Assembly (NCBI GenBank): GCA_009746045.1
Contig: RPFO01000041.1
Location: forward strand, 5,604,461-5,668,460
Source of the DNA: Mesostigma viride
Taxonomy: Eukaryota > Streptophyta > Mesostigmatophyceae > Mesostigmatales > Mesostigmataceae
Length of the DNA: 64,000 nucleotides
Direction of reading: 5' to 3'
The stretch's first letter is position 1, and each line of letters starts with the position of its first letter. The notes below the pieces were generated by a model, which made no database searches, was not told the DNA's origin, and saw only the letters and a program-made list of their open reading frames with translations. Position numbers and translations under genes: made by a program. Below are positions 53,972 through 62,883 of this stretch, piece after piece.

Positions 53972-54926
53972 CGTATCTGTACTTGAATACTACAAGTAGA
54001 TTCTAGTTGAACTAGAATCCAAGTAACGCCATTGGACGATACAAAAAGTGGTGATGCTCTGAACAATAGCATCACCACCGCCCACGGGAAAAAGTGGTGA
54101 CACTGGTGATGCTGTGTTTTTTTTCAAGGGGGGCAAATTATTTTTATGGCCAGCAAATATTGGACGAAATGCATTATTGAGTCTAATCCAAGCATTATTA
54201 AATAATTACGTCCAATCATGGAGTGACACGTGTATTCAATAATTGCAATAGTTGTCAGGGGTTGACATGTAATTACTCTCCCTCGCTGACCATAAAATAT
54301 TGACATATGCCAGCATTAATAATAATATACTCCCTCGCTGACCATAAAATATTGACATATGCCAGCATTAATAATAATATACTCCCTCGCTGACCATAAA
54401 ATATTGACATATGCCAGCATTAATAATAATATACTCCCTCGCTGACCATAAAATATTGACATATGCCAGCATTAATAATAATATACTCCCTCGCTGACCA
54501 TAAAATTTTGAACCCAACGGTCATATAAAAATACTCTATCGCTGACCATAAAATTTTGAACCCAACGGTCATATAAAAATACTCTATCGCTGACCATAAA
54601 ATTTTGAACCCAACGGTCATATCACACTATTGCAAAATGCACGGGAAAGATATGCGTAATTGTGTGATAATTACCCAATTAGGATTGCCCCGTGGACTTT
54701 GCAATAGTGGGTGCACCTCTGTAATGCAATTTCCGCAATATTTGCTGGCCATAAAAATAATTTGACCCCCTCGAAAAAAAACACAGCATCACCAGTGTCA
54801 CCACTTTTTCCCGTGGACGATGGTGATGCTATTGTTCAGAGCATCACCACTTTACTAGCGACCAATGGCGTCACTTCGTTTCTAGTTCGGATATGGTATA
54901 CTACAAGTATTCCTAGTACAGATACG
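53972..54926. repeat. Large imperfect inverted repeat between convergent genes
   Basis: The left arm 53972-54162 and right arm 54735-54926 are inverted copies of about 190 bp (shared words include CGTATCTGTAC, GGTGATGCTCTGAACAATAG, and AAAAAGTGGTGACACTGGTG). The 570-bp loop carries tandem arrays. The arms lie almost symmetrically between the convergent stops at 53905 and 55051. It could be a MITE-like element, a boundary or a replication element. Confidence 0.85.
54277..54631. repeat. Two consecutive tandem arrays in the hairpin loop
   Basis: A 52-bp unit (CCTCGCTGACCATAAAATAT..., with ATGCCAGCAT) is repeated about four times (starts near 54281, 54333, 54385, 54437). It is followed by a related unit of about 49 bp (TATCGCTGACCATAAAATTT, with CCCAACGGTCATAT) about three times. 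Confidence 0.9.
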
Positions 54927-55050
54927 CGAGGCCGCGGAACTACCTAGTGCACATGAGTTGGAGCCAATCAAATGGGAGGAAATGTACTTTATTATCATAC
55001 ATGGGGGCAAGCAAACCCCGTGGAAAGGGCAAAACAACGGCCCGAGGACT

Positions 55051-55938
55051 TCAATTCTTCAGCTCGAAGGGGAGGAACCAACGCTCCTTCTCCACCTTCT
55101 CGAGCCCAGCAATGTCCTCCAAGGAAAGAGCGCCCAAACGGAAGTCGCAGAAAAGGTCCTCGCCCAGACGCTCCAAGTCCAGGTCCAGGTCCATGTCCTC
55201 CACGCGGAAGGGGCCCATCGCCGAAAACATATCCTCCTCCTCCAGAGCGCAAGGAGCGGGGGCGGGAGCGAGAGACTTCTCCTCCTCGGCGGCCATCAGA
55301 TCGATAGCCTCGCGGATCTCGCGGTCGCTGCGCTGGATGCGGGACTCGCTCAAAAGATCCTTCACGGGACCCTCGAAGGCGCCCCAACCGAGCACCTCGT
55401 CGTCCTGCACGTGCGCCTCCGAAGACTTGGGAGGAGAACCGCGGAAGTAGGGAGACAGACGGCGACGGCAGCCGCGCAACTCGCGGCGAGAGCTGTCCTT
55501 CACGCGAGCGCCCATCCCGTCGTGAGGGCGCAGGTGCGGGTTCTTGCCCTTCACGCGAAGGCAGCGGCGGAAAGGAGCCGGCATGCAAGGGGCGCACGGA
55601 GTGCGAGGAGAAGGGAGGCGATCCGGCTCCGACTCAGCGTCAGAAGACGACTCGGAAACGGCGTCAGCGGCCACAACAGAGGAAGGTGAGGAAATCTCGG
55701 AGGAGCCGCCCTCAGAGGAGCTGTAGCTGAAGGAGGGCACGTTCTCGTAGTCCTCCTCCTCGTCCCGCTGCATCTCCTTCGCGCGGGCCTTGCGAAGGCG
55801 GGCCTGCTTGTTCTGAGTTTCGCGGCAAGAAAGGCACGCCAGCGTGAACCCGTTCGCCAAGCGGGCGGACAGGAAATGGGACTCGGGGAACGCCCGGTTG
55901 CACTTGTTGCAAGACAGGAAACGGGCGGAGGAAGCCAT
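55051..55938 (-). CDS. CxxC zinc-binding protein with acidic C-terminus
   Basis: From MASSARFL at 55938 it encodes 295 residues. An N-terminal finger CNKCNRAFPESHF...GFTLACLSC (C-x2-C ... C-x2-C) resembles the first finger of the 47.9-49.0 kb gene. A basic helix follows (RETQNKQARLRKARAKEMQR), then Ser/Glu-rich regions, a conserved-looking middle (LRPHDGMGARVKDSSRRELRG), and acidic helical segments at the end. The ATG lies inside an inverted GCCATAGCC motif (55934-55942). It is divergent from the gene at 56448. Confidence 0.78.
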   Translation of the reverse strand: MASSARFLSCNKCNRAFPESHFLSARLANGFTLACLSCRETQNKQARLRKARAKEMQRDEEEDYENVPSFSYSSSEGGSSEISSPSSVVAADAVSESSSDAESEPDRLPSPRTPCAPCMPAPFRRCLRVKGKNPHLRPHDGMGARVKDSSRRELRGCRRRLSPYFRGSPPKSSEAHVQDDEVLGWGAFEGPVKDLLSESRIQRSDREIREAIDLMAAEEEKSLAPAPAPCALEEEDMFSAMGPFRVEDMDLDLDLERLGEDLFCDFRLGALSLEDIAGLEKVEKERWFLPFELKN

Positions 55939-56053
55939 AGCCAGAAAGAAAGCAAGGAAGAACGATAGCGATGCGCGTGATGCGTGAGTGAGATGGCCAA
56001 GTCCGAGGGGACCACGCACTTTCTACGCGGACCGGCCTCGATTCCCGTGCGCT

Positions 56054-56313
56054 CCCATTGGACGAAAACGGATGGCGTCGCGCCGGCTGGAAACTTCTAG
56101 AAGATTCCCGCGGCCCGCCACGAGATCTTGTCAGCGGATCCGGAAAGAGATCCCGTGCGTCACCACCGGCCGCCAGCCGCCACTCGTAGACCGAGAAGGA
56201 CGGAACGACACGACACGCGCAGGCGGTTACGAGATCCCGTGCACGCCCATTGGACAGGCCGGGACGCGGGGCAGAAAGACCGTTACGACCACCGCGCGCC
56301 GAGCGCCCATTGG
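56054..56313. promoter_or_regulatory. Divergent promoter with perfect heat-shock element and three CCAAT boxes
   Basis: GAAACTTCTAGAAGATTC at 56090-56107 is four perfectly alternating GAA/TTC units with 2-bp spacing, an ideal heat-shock factor site. CCCATTGG (inverted CCAAT) occurs at 56054, 56246 and 56306. The first two follow CCCGTGC within about 10 bp, so a small module is repeated. The region separates genes starting at 55938 (minus) and 56448 (plus). Confidence 0.72.
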
Positions 56314-56418
56314 TCCAGCCACCACACGCGAGACCCACGGGAAAGGACAAAAGCACTCCAACGCGCAAGGAACACGCACAGACGCACACGCACACACAAG
56401 CTAGCTAACGAACGAACA

Positions 56419-56427
56419 GCCATAGCC
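56419..56427 (+). promoter_or_regulatory. GCCATAGCC motif upstream of the 56.4-kb gene
   Basis: Plus-strand GCCATAGCC, 20 bp before the ATG at 56448. Confidence 0.5.
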
Positions 56428-56447
56428 AACACTCCTACACAACAGAC

Positions 56448-57934
56448 ATGGACGCCTTCTCCGTTTTGTGCGAGGCCGCTCAGGCTCAGGCTCAGACTAA
56501 GGCTAAGGATCAGGCACTCCTTGCATCCCGGAAATGCACTCTCTGAACCTCTCTGACGACGAGAAGGAGGCCGCCACCGCGCTCGCCACGCTCAAAATCG
56601 TGCCCGAGGTCATCAAGGCGGTCCAGGCGGGCACGGGGGCTGCAAACAACAACAACAACAAGCAGACGCCCGCGCCCACGCCGCGCCCACGCAGACGCAG
56701 ACGCAGCCGCAGACGCAGACGCAGGCAAACGCCAACGTCAACCTCAACGCGCAGAGGCCAAAACGACCCCTGGAGATGGCGCCCGCGCCTTTGCCCGCCC
56801 CGGCCCTTTCGCCAGCCCTTTCTCAGGCCCCTGCGCCCACGCCCATCCTATCGCTGCCGGAGGGCCGTCACCATGGAGGTCGTGCACCCGGACGGGAGGA
56901 AGGAGCTCGTTTACCGCATCGTGCCCGCGGTGGCGGCGGCAAAGAGAGCGAAGACGGTCATCTCCGTCGCCGTGGGCGTGCCCTGCAACCCGCAGACCGT
57001 CGTGGGCGTGCCCAAGCTGCCCCAAGTCGTGCCCAGGCCCGCGGGGCCCCCGCTCCTGCCGCCCGTCAAGCTCTTCGCGCAGGGGATGCAGAACCTCGCC
57101 AGGATGCAAGTCGCCGCGACCGCCATGGCCGCCAGAAGCCCCGTCCTCGCACAGCCGCAGCCGCAGCCGCAGCAGCCGCAGCAGCCGAGGCAGATCCTCC
57201 CCAACCACGTGCTCATCAACAGGGACGTGCCCGTTCACGCGCCCAGGCAGCACTCCGCGCAGGTCAGGGCGCTGCTCACAGGAACCCGGCAGCCAGGGTC
57301 TTCCCCACGCCGGCGGGCGAGCAGCACAAGGTCGACAGGCTCCTCCTGCTGCCCGGGGAGGACAGGAAGCCCGCGCGCGTCGAGAACATCGACCCGGAGC
57401 AGGAGGCCAAGCTCGTCTACCCCCTCGTGGTGGTCACGCCCGCCAAGTGCTGGGGGCAGATGCCCACCAAGGTGCCGCTCGACAAGGCCGAGGACAAGGA
57501 GCAGGAGGCCATCTGGAGGAACATCCGCAACGCCCAGATCGAGGAGGGGTGGAGGCAGCCGTGCGTGCTGGCGGGGACCTGCAAGGCGGTCAGGGCCGAG
57601 AGGGACGCGGTGGACGCCTGCCTGGCCAAGATCGCGCCCTCGTCTCCGGAGATGGCGGCTCGCATCGACAGCGCGCGGCGTTGCGCACGCAGGCGCTGGC
57701 TCTGGCGACTCTGAACGAGCACATCTTGAGGGACTTGCTTCCTCTGGTGCCCGAGGACCGCCGGCGGGACTATGCTACGATGGCGAGGGAGTTCAGCTTC
57801 TTCGCGAGGAGCACTGTGGTGCGGGCTTGCGCTTCCGCGGGTCGTTCTGGTGCTGTGCTATTCAGAATAGGGTGGCTAACTTGCGGGACAAGGCTACGGC
57901 GCTGTTCTCGTACACGCCCGTGGGCGAGCTGTAG
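56448..57934 (+). pseudogene. Gln/Pro-rich protein gene with several frameshifts
   Basis: Protein-like sequence runs from MDAFSVLCEAAQ at 56448 to TALFSYTPVGEL at 57934 but changes frame about six times (near 56530, 56680, 56870, 57300, 57690 and 57820). Recognisable stretches are SLNLSDDEKEAATALATLK, a Gln/Thr and Pro/Ala-rich segment, VVHPDGRKELVYRIVP, QILPNHVLINRDVPVHAP, YPLVVVTPAKCWGQMP and LNEHILRDLLPLVPEDRRR. No family is recognised. Neighbouring island genes are intact, so decay or local sequence error is likely. The promoter side is well kept. Confidence 0.6.
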
Positions 57935-58062
57935 ACTTGGGTTGGGGATACTGGGGGACTTGGTTGATGGATTAATGAGTAATAAAGGAACCTTTATGAA
58001 TCTACTGCCTTACAATGAATGAATCATATTGTTATTGAAATTCTTAAGTAAGATATAAAACA

Positions 58063-58317
58063 ATGAGCAGTGCAAAGGTTGTACTTGCAGGGTTTGCTGT
58101 AGGAACGGCGTACTACATGATGATGTCCAAGTCTATTCCTAAGGAGGTGAACTGCTCGTTCTCCGCGAACATTTGGACAGACATATTTGCCTTTATTTGC
58201 GGTGCCGTGCTTATTTACAAGGGGTCGACTATGGCGCAACCAGATCTCGTTATAGTTGCAATAGGGACGGCCATTGTCACGGAACACATTTGGCAGTTCG
58301 CGTTCAACAAGATTTGA
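58063..58317 (+). CDS. Small membrane protein, 84 residues
   Basis: Starts MSSAKVVLAG. Three hydrophobic stretches at about residues 5-20, 38-53 and 61-77 (VVLAGFAVGTAYYMMM, IFAFICGAVLIYKG, LVIVAIGTAIVTEHIW) suggest a small multi-pass membrane protein. No family is recognised. Small proteins like this are common in large DNA viruses of algae. Confidence 0.65.
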   Translation: MSSAKVVLAGFAVGTAYYMMMSKSIPKEVNCSFSANIWTDIFAFICGAVLIYKGSTMAQPDLVIVAIGTAIVTEHIWQFAFNKI

Positions 58318-58456
58318 TGCGTCGACTGCCAAGACTTTTTGAACGGACCCCGCGCGTGGGGCCGTCGGGGCCGTGGGCGGGCCGTGTGGGGCAAAAGGAT
58401 CCTTACATTTAGGGGGTAAAAGAAACAAAAAAGCAAAAGGTGTGGGGGTTCGAACC

Positions 58457-58576
58457 CGCGTTTCTGTCATCTTCCCAGCTAAGGGTAGCCACTCCGCGCC
58501 GGTCCGTTCCCGTTAGCTGCGTGCCTCGGGTCCGCGTTTCTGCCATCTTCCCAGTCAAGGGTAGCGACTCCGCGCG
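58457..58576. repeat. Pair of about 43-bp direct repeats
   Basis: CGCGTTTCTGTCATCTTCCC...CTCCGCGC at 58457 recurs at 58533 with few changes, about 76 bp apart. The first copy is preceded by GGGGGTTCGAACCC, which resembles a tRNA T arm, but no cloverleaf forms. Confidence 0.7.
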
Positions 58577-58707
58577 ATCCCTCCGCCCGCAGGCGATGGT
58601 AAATCTTTGGTTTTTTCCCCTTATAAGCGTGTTTTTTCTGGGCGCAGTTGGCGGCGGTGTGCTGGCGGGGCTGTTTGGGCATCTGGCCGTCCATTCACTT
58701 TCCACCC

Positions 58708-58715
58708 TTCTAGAA
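58708..58715. promoter_or_regulatory. Two-unit heat-shock-element-like site
   Basis: TTCTAGAA about 110 bp before the ATG at 58824, matching the core of the sites at 52.9 and 56.1 kb. Two units alone are weak evidence. Confidence 0.35.
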
Positions 58716-58823
58716 GCCCGTACTATAATAGTTCCGAGCTCAGGAGCGTTCGTTGCTTATTTGAAATTGTCACCCGCTCTCTGACGAAAGGTGTCCCCGT
58801 CCTCGCACGCCATTCTCGCAGCG

Positions 58824-59680
58824 ATGGAGATCGGCGAAGGAGAGCCCGCGTCCTACGAGTCCCTCCCCCCGGAACTCATCAAAAAGATCGTGGAAAAGTC
58901 TTGGCCGTTCGGCGATGGCATCAACAAGGCCACGCAGAAAGCGTACGAGGAGGTGAAACGAGAGAAGTTGGAAGAGGAATATCTCAAAAGGCGGTACGTG
59001 AACTTGGAGCTGGCCGTTTCCAAAGAGCTGGCGTTTCGTCAAGAGGCCGAGATCGACCGCATCGACCCTCTTCTTCAACAGAGGACGGACGAACAACTGC
59101 GAGGGGTGATGGCCGCCCTCACGCCCGAAAGGCTCCAAGAGTGCGAGGACGCCGTTTTCACGCCCCGGGGGGACAAAATCCACAAGATGTGGGCCCTTTG
59201 GGAGGAGTTGGAGGAAGGCATCGTGCACGTGATGGAGCTGAGGGTGTCTAACAGCATGAGGCGCAGAGTGGAGGAGCGGCTGTACGACGTCGCCGGGAGG
59301 AACTGGACTTTGCAAGAACGCGCGCACAGTTTCGTGTTCAAGACGTTCAACCAGCTAGAGCGTCAGGAAATAATGGCGGGAAGAAGTACGACCGGATTTC
59401 ATTGGGAACGTTCCGGGTGGTGGTCGAGCGCTACGACGCGACATGTGGACCAATATTCGAACACCACCGTGCTTCAATAGTTCTCCTCCTTGGTCCTAGA
59501 GAGGACGGGGGTTTTGAAACAGTCGCGAAAGGATACGATGCGCGCGGGCCTCTTGTGCCTGCGAATCTTGAGCGTACATGTACGGCGTCTGTCCGTGCAA
59601 TTCATGCATTATTTACGATAATCAATGAAAAAACCTTTTCGCATTCACAATGTGTGCACGCCCATGGGTTGTTGTTATAG
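58824..59680 (+). pseudogene. F-box-like protein with one frameshift
   Basis: From MEIGEGEPASY at 58824, residues 9-20 (YESLPPELIKKIVEK) look like the start of an F-box, which links substrates to SCF ubiquitin ligases. The rest is helical (KREKLEEEYLKRRYVNLELA, LWEELEEGIVHVMELRV). Near 59370 the coding frame shifts. The continuation SLGTFRVVVERYDATCGPIF to SQCVHAHGLLL ends at 59680. Only the first part of an F-box is evident, so the call is tentative. Confidence 0.5.
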
Positions 59681-59831
59681 CGTAGAAACTGCCACGAGCG
59701 ACGATAAAGATATAGGGTCGACGGTGCGAATGAGCACGGAGGGAGCTCAATTGTGCGCCGAGTACGCCTCGGCCCTGCGTTCCGTCCAGAAGGAATCTCC
59801 CCCATTGCCGTGCTCTACTCGGCCATCCTAA
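59664..59831 (+). CDS. Small protein with N-terminal MGCC
   Basis: 55 residues from the ATG at 59664, overlapping the end of the previous gene by 17 bp. An N-terminal Met-Gly-Cys-Cys would allow N-myristoylation and palmitoylation, so membrane attachment is plausible. No family is recognised, and it may be a chance frame. Confidence 0.35.
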   Translation: MGCCYSVETATSDDKDIGSTVRMSTEGAQLCAEYASALRSVQKESPPLPCSTRPS

Positions 59832-59995
59832 CGACTCGTTGTCACTTGTGCGTCAGGGGGCGGTATTTTGCGCGGCTTGCGTTCCGTTATGTCCCCAAAA
59901 CGAACGTGCGTGGCCCCTTGTTCCGTCCAGCGAGTGTGGGAGGGCATCTGTGTGTCCTTTATTTACAATTCTCAAAATTTTTAACTGTGCGCGAC

Positions 59996-60262
59996 CTAGC
60001 GCCTCTTCTTTCGGTACCTGCGCTGGGCTATGGAGTGCGTGGCCGGCGTCGCGTAATCCGAATACCCTCCTGCGTTCAAATCGCCTCCCGGGACGGGGGT
60101 CGATTCGACCGCGGTCAGATCTCGCATGGGACACGTGAACCCGCCTTGGTGCGCGGAGTGCTTCCGCGACTTTCGAGCGTGGGAGGCGCACGTCTTGTAG
60201 CCCTTTCGGGCGGCGTTGTTGCATTTGTGATTGTCCTTGGTCTTCGCACTGCACTGTGCCAT
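59996..60262 (-). CDS. Small Cys-rich protein with C-A-x-T motif
   Basis: 88 residues from MAQCSAKTKDN. The N-terminal CSAKTKDNHKCNNAARKGYKTCASHARK has four Cys/His positions (C, C, C, H) and matches the C-terminus of the gene at 61092-61702 (CSAQT...RCGNKPRKGCKTCACHARK). Such short motifs, probably zinc-binding, occur in many proteins of large DNA viruses and their hosts. A basic tail (QRRYRKKRR) ends the protein. Confidence 0.7.
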   Translation of the reverse strand: MAQCSAKTKDNHKCNNAARKGYKTCASHARKSRKHSAHQGGFTCPMRDLTAVESTPVPGGDLNAGGYSDYATPATHSIAQRRYRKKRR

Positions 60263-60296
60263 GTGGTTGTATAAAGAAGGTTCGAGAAAATTTCGA

Positions 60297-60368
60297 TGTT
60301 CTGGGCGAGATTCGAACTCGCGACTTTCGGTTCATAAGGCCGACGCTCTTCCACTGAGCTACCAGAAC
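60297..60368 (-). tRNA. tRNA-Ile (anticodon UAU)
   Basis: The minus strand folds as a cloverleaf. The acceptor GTTCTGG pairs fully with CCAGAAC plus discriminator A. The D arm is GCTC-AGTGGAA-GAGC, and the T arm is GCGAG-TTCGAAT-CTCGC. The anticodon stem TCGGC/ACCGA has four pairs and one mismatch at the loop side, with the loop CTTATGA giving anticodon TAT (codon AUA). No intron is present. The mismatch leaves some doubt about function. It lies between two small genes, in a compact region. Confidence 0.88.
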
Positions 60369-60492
60369 GTTCGTGTGGCGGTTACGAATCCGGAGAGATT
60401 TGTAACCGCCGGAGAGGGTCAGTAGAGCAAAGGATAAAAGGGCATCCACGAAAGGGAGACGCAGTGGACACACGCAAAAACCAAAACAAACC

Positions 60493-60936
60493 ATGAAAGG
60501 CGCGAATCTGAAACTCGCCATGAAGGAGTGGGAGGACATGCTGCCAAAAACGAAAACGTGAGTGAGTTTTTTGCGTTTTTTGAATCGAGAACCAAAGCGC
60601 TGGATCCAAACACTTGTTCGCTTACCACGGTTCGCCCGGGTTGCCGCTTACGTACCGTTCCTCCTCGCGCAGGATTTGAAGGAAGTTCCAGACGCGCCTC
60701 GTCCGCTGGGATTCTGGTGGATGAACGCAAAAGAGCGGAATGACATCGTTCTGGCGATGAGAAACGTCATAAGGAACATGGAAGAAGCGGCAAACAGAGC
60801 GATGGCCATGAAAACGCCCCCTGAAGTGTGCAAACGCATACACTCAATCGATGAAAACCGCTCCGTTATTTGGAACGCGGTGGCGGAGGGTTTTTGCGGT
60901 GTGACGGACGAGTGTAGCTGCGTCCGTCTTGTCTAG
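60493..60936 (+). pseudogene. Hypothetical protein with one in-frame TGA
   Basis: From MKGANLKLAMKEW the frame is open except for TGA at 60559-60561, and it continues to the TAG at 60934-60936. The TGA overlaps GTGAGTGAG, which looks like a splice donor. A polypyrimidine-AG at 60659-60672 looks like an acceptor, but joining them does not keep the frame. The second part (PRPLGFWWMNAKERNDIVL, MRNVIRNMEEAANRAMAM, KRIHSIDENRSVIWNAVAEG) is helical. No family is recognised. Confidence 0.45.
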
Positions 60937-61091
60937 CTGCTCGGCGGCCCGTAGGAGGGCGTCGATAGCAAGAGAGGCTTTTCAAAAATGGGCAGGAGTC
61001 GCCAGCCTCGGGCGAGATTGAATCTTTGATATTATGTATTATATCAAGCAAAAATATTTTTCATTTTGAACGAGCATTGGCCATTTGATGA

Positions 61092-61702
61092 TCACTTTCT
61101 TGCGTGACACGCGCATGTTTTGCACCCCTTTCGAGGCTTGTTCCCGCACCTCTTTCCGGCGAGCGTCTGGGCACTACATTGTTGCTTGACACCGGTCGAA
61201 TGCGCTCTGTTCGTGTGCCTTACGCCCGAGTACTTTCTCCTTTTCAGTGGATCTTCTACCATATTCGCCGCTCTCGCTCGGGATGTCAAACGTTCTATGT
61301 TTTGATTCTGCCGAGTAGCTTCTATTTTTATCCTCTTGATCCTGTCTTTTAGCGTTCCTCTCATCTCCTCGACTTCTTCGGCTGGGTATCGTCTCGACTG
61401 AGACCATTCTTTCATCGTCCTTCCATATGTTTGGTCGAGTTCGCCCTTCGTTTCTTTAGCTTGTTCTATTTGACGTCTCAAATCTGTTTTCGCATTATCC
61501 AGAACTTGCTTTTCCCAAGGTCGGCTAAAAAGCAGAGGTGTGTCCTCGGACTCGGTATTTGATGGAAGGGCCCGCGGGGGGGTTCCGGCACTGGAAAAGG
61601 GAGCTCTCTGGGTGGTGCGCTCTCGTTTTTGACTTCGTCTTCACGGTCGACACCGGGTCCACGTGCCCGGTGAAAGCGCCTAGTGGATCGTTTCCGGGGC
61701 AT
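61092..61702 (-). pseudogene. Coiled-coil protein with C-terminal Cys-rich motif, one frameshift
   Basis: The start is MPRKRSTRRFHR at 61702. The frame changes between about 61560 and 61640 (G/C runs). The continuation has SNTESEDTPLLFSRPWEKQV, then a coiled coil (RRQIEQAKETKGELDQ, EEVEEMRGTLKDRIKRIKIE). It ends in CSAQTLAGKRCGNKPRKGCK plus TCACHARK, the same motif as in the gene at 59996-60262. The coiled coil suggests it forms oligomers. Confidence 0.65.
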
Positions 61703-61844
61703 CTCCGTGTATAGATTCGTCTTAGTTTTTTTTACGCTCCGAATTTCGACGATTCGACCAGTACCGGTTGTAGCGGAACTCGATCACGCGCGCGAACATT
61801 TGGAACGAGCATTGGCCAGATTTTATTAATGAACAATTTTTACT

Positions 61845-62787
61845 TCATTTATTGCCATTTTTGTAAAATATCGATACAAATCGATGTTTAAGAAGTGATA
61901 GGAAGGAAGCGCTGGGGAGACCCTCGAGCGCCTTCCGACTAGTCAGGTATTGCTCTCTCTTGCGTTTATTCTCGAGCGCAAACGCGCGGTCCACAGGGAT
62001 CTTGGCTTCCTCGTGGACGCCGTTCTCTTTAAAGAAGTCGAACATGCCCCTTCCGAGCTGAGTGATGCTCTTGACGGGGTCTATTCCCTTGGAAATGTTC
62101 TTCTTGTTGATTATGTTCATCAAGTCCACTCCGGCGCTCATCTCCTCTGAGAAGTATGTAGTCGCGCGTCGAGTCGCTCTTCTTCATGTTGTGCAGGTGT
62201 CGAATAGCGGGCGTGTGCATTCCCGATACGGCGAAGTTCTCCGTTTCGTTGATGAACGCGTACACCTTCGGCCCGGCCTTCTTCTCGGGGTTGTCCATGA
62301 ACAGCTTGACGGCGGCCATGTGCTCCTTGGTGCTCTGACAGCTCTTGACGCGCTTGTCGTCTTCCAAGGCCACCTTCTCCGATGCCCTCGCGTAGATATC
62401 GTCGGCCAACGACACGTCTGCGTTCAGGTACTGCTCGAGGAGGATCGAGATGTTCTCTCGGAAATTGGCAGCCATCTTGCCAGGGAGGAGCATGATGATT
62501 CGAGTCAAGCCCTGACGGTCGGTCACGGGGGTGTCTCGCTGCCCCTGACCGGGAAAACGGAAGTTGTCGGCCAGGCCGACAACTTCGGGATGCGCCTTTT
62601 GCAAGGCACACCAAACATCTCGGGGGTTCTTAAACCCAAGGGCACCAAGCCCGTCGTACACCGACACCTTTTCATCAGGAGAAACTCGGATTTTCTTAGC
62701 AAAACGGGGATGGTCCTCTGCACCGTTTAAAGGGGTGAGAAACCTGACGACCTCAGACATGGCGGCGTGGTGTTTTCGCGTGTTCAT
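61845..62787 (-). pseudogene. Bro/KilA-like DNA-associated protein, one frameshift
   Basis: Starts at the ATG at 62787 (or 62760, MSEVVRFLTPL). The part ISVYDGLGALGF-like to RIIMLLPGKMAANFRENISI, LLEQYLNADVSLADDI has the pattern 'LPGK-x-A-x-x-FR...L-x-x-YL-x-x-D-x-S-L' seen in Bro-like proteins of algal genomes and large DNA viruses. At about 62140 the frame moves by one base. The rest (SAGVDLMNIINKKNISKGID to FVSIFYKNGNK) ends at 61845. Its role in viruses is not settled and may be regulatory. Confidence 0.6.
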
Positions 62788-62883
62788 GTCCCACGCATCG
62801 AATTAATCCCGTGTTCCAGGAACGCGGTCGAAGCGTCTCGAACCGTGGAACCGTGCAGAGCGCCGCGCCAGTCCGGATCAGTC

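Noticed and set aside
58441-58520. tRNA-like GGGTTCGAACCC
   Set aside because: Acceptor and T stems do not pair and no anticodon arm forms. It is part of a direct repeat pair.
60558-60672. Intron in the hypothetical gene at 60493-60936
   Set aside because: The donor and acceptor look good, but the join does not keep the reading frame.
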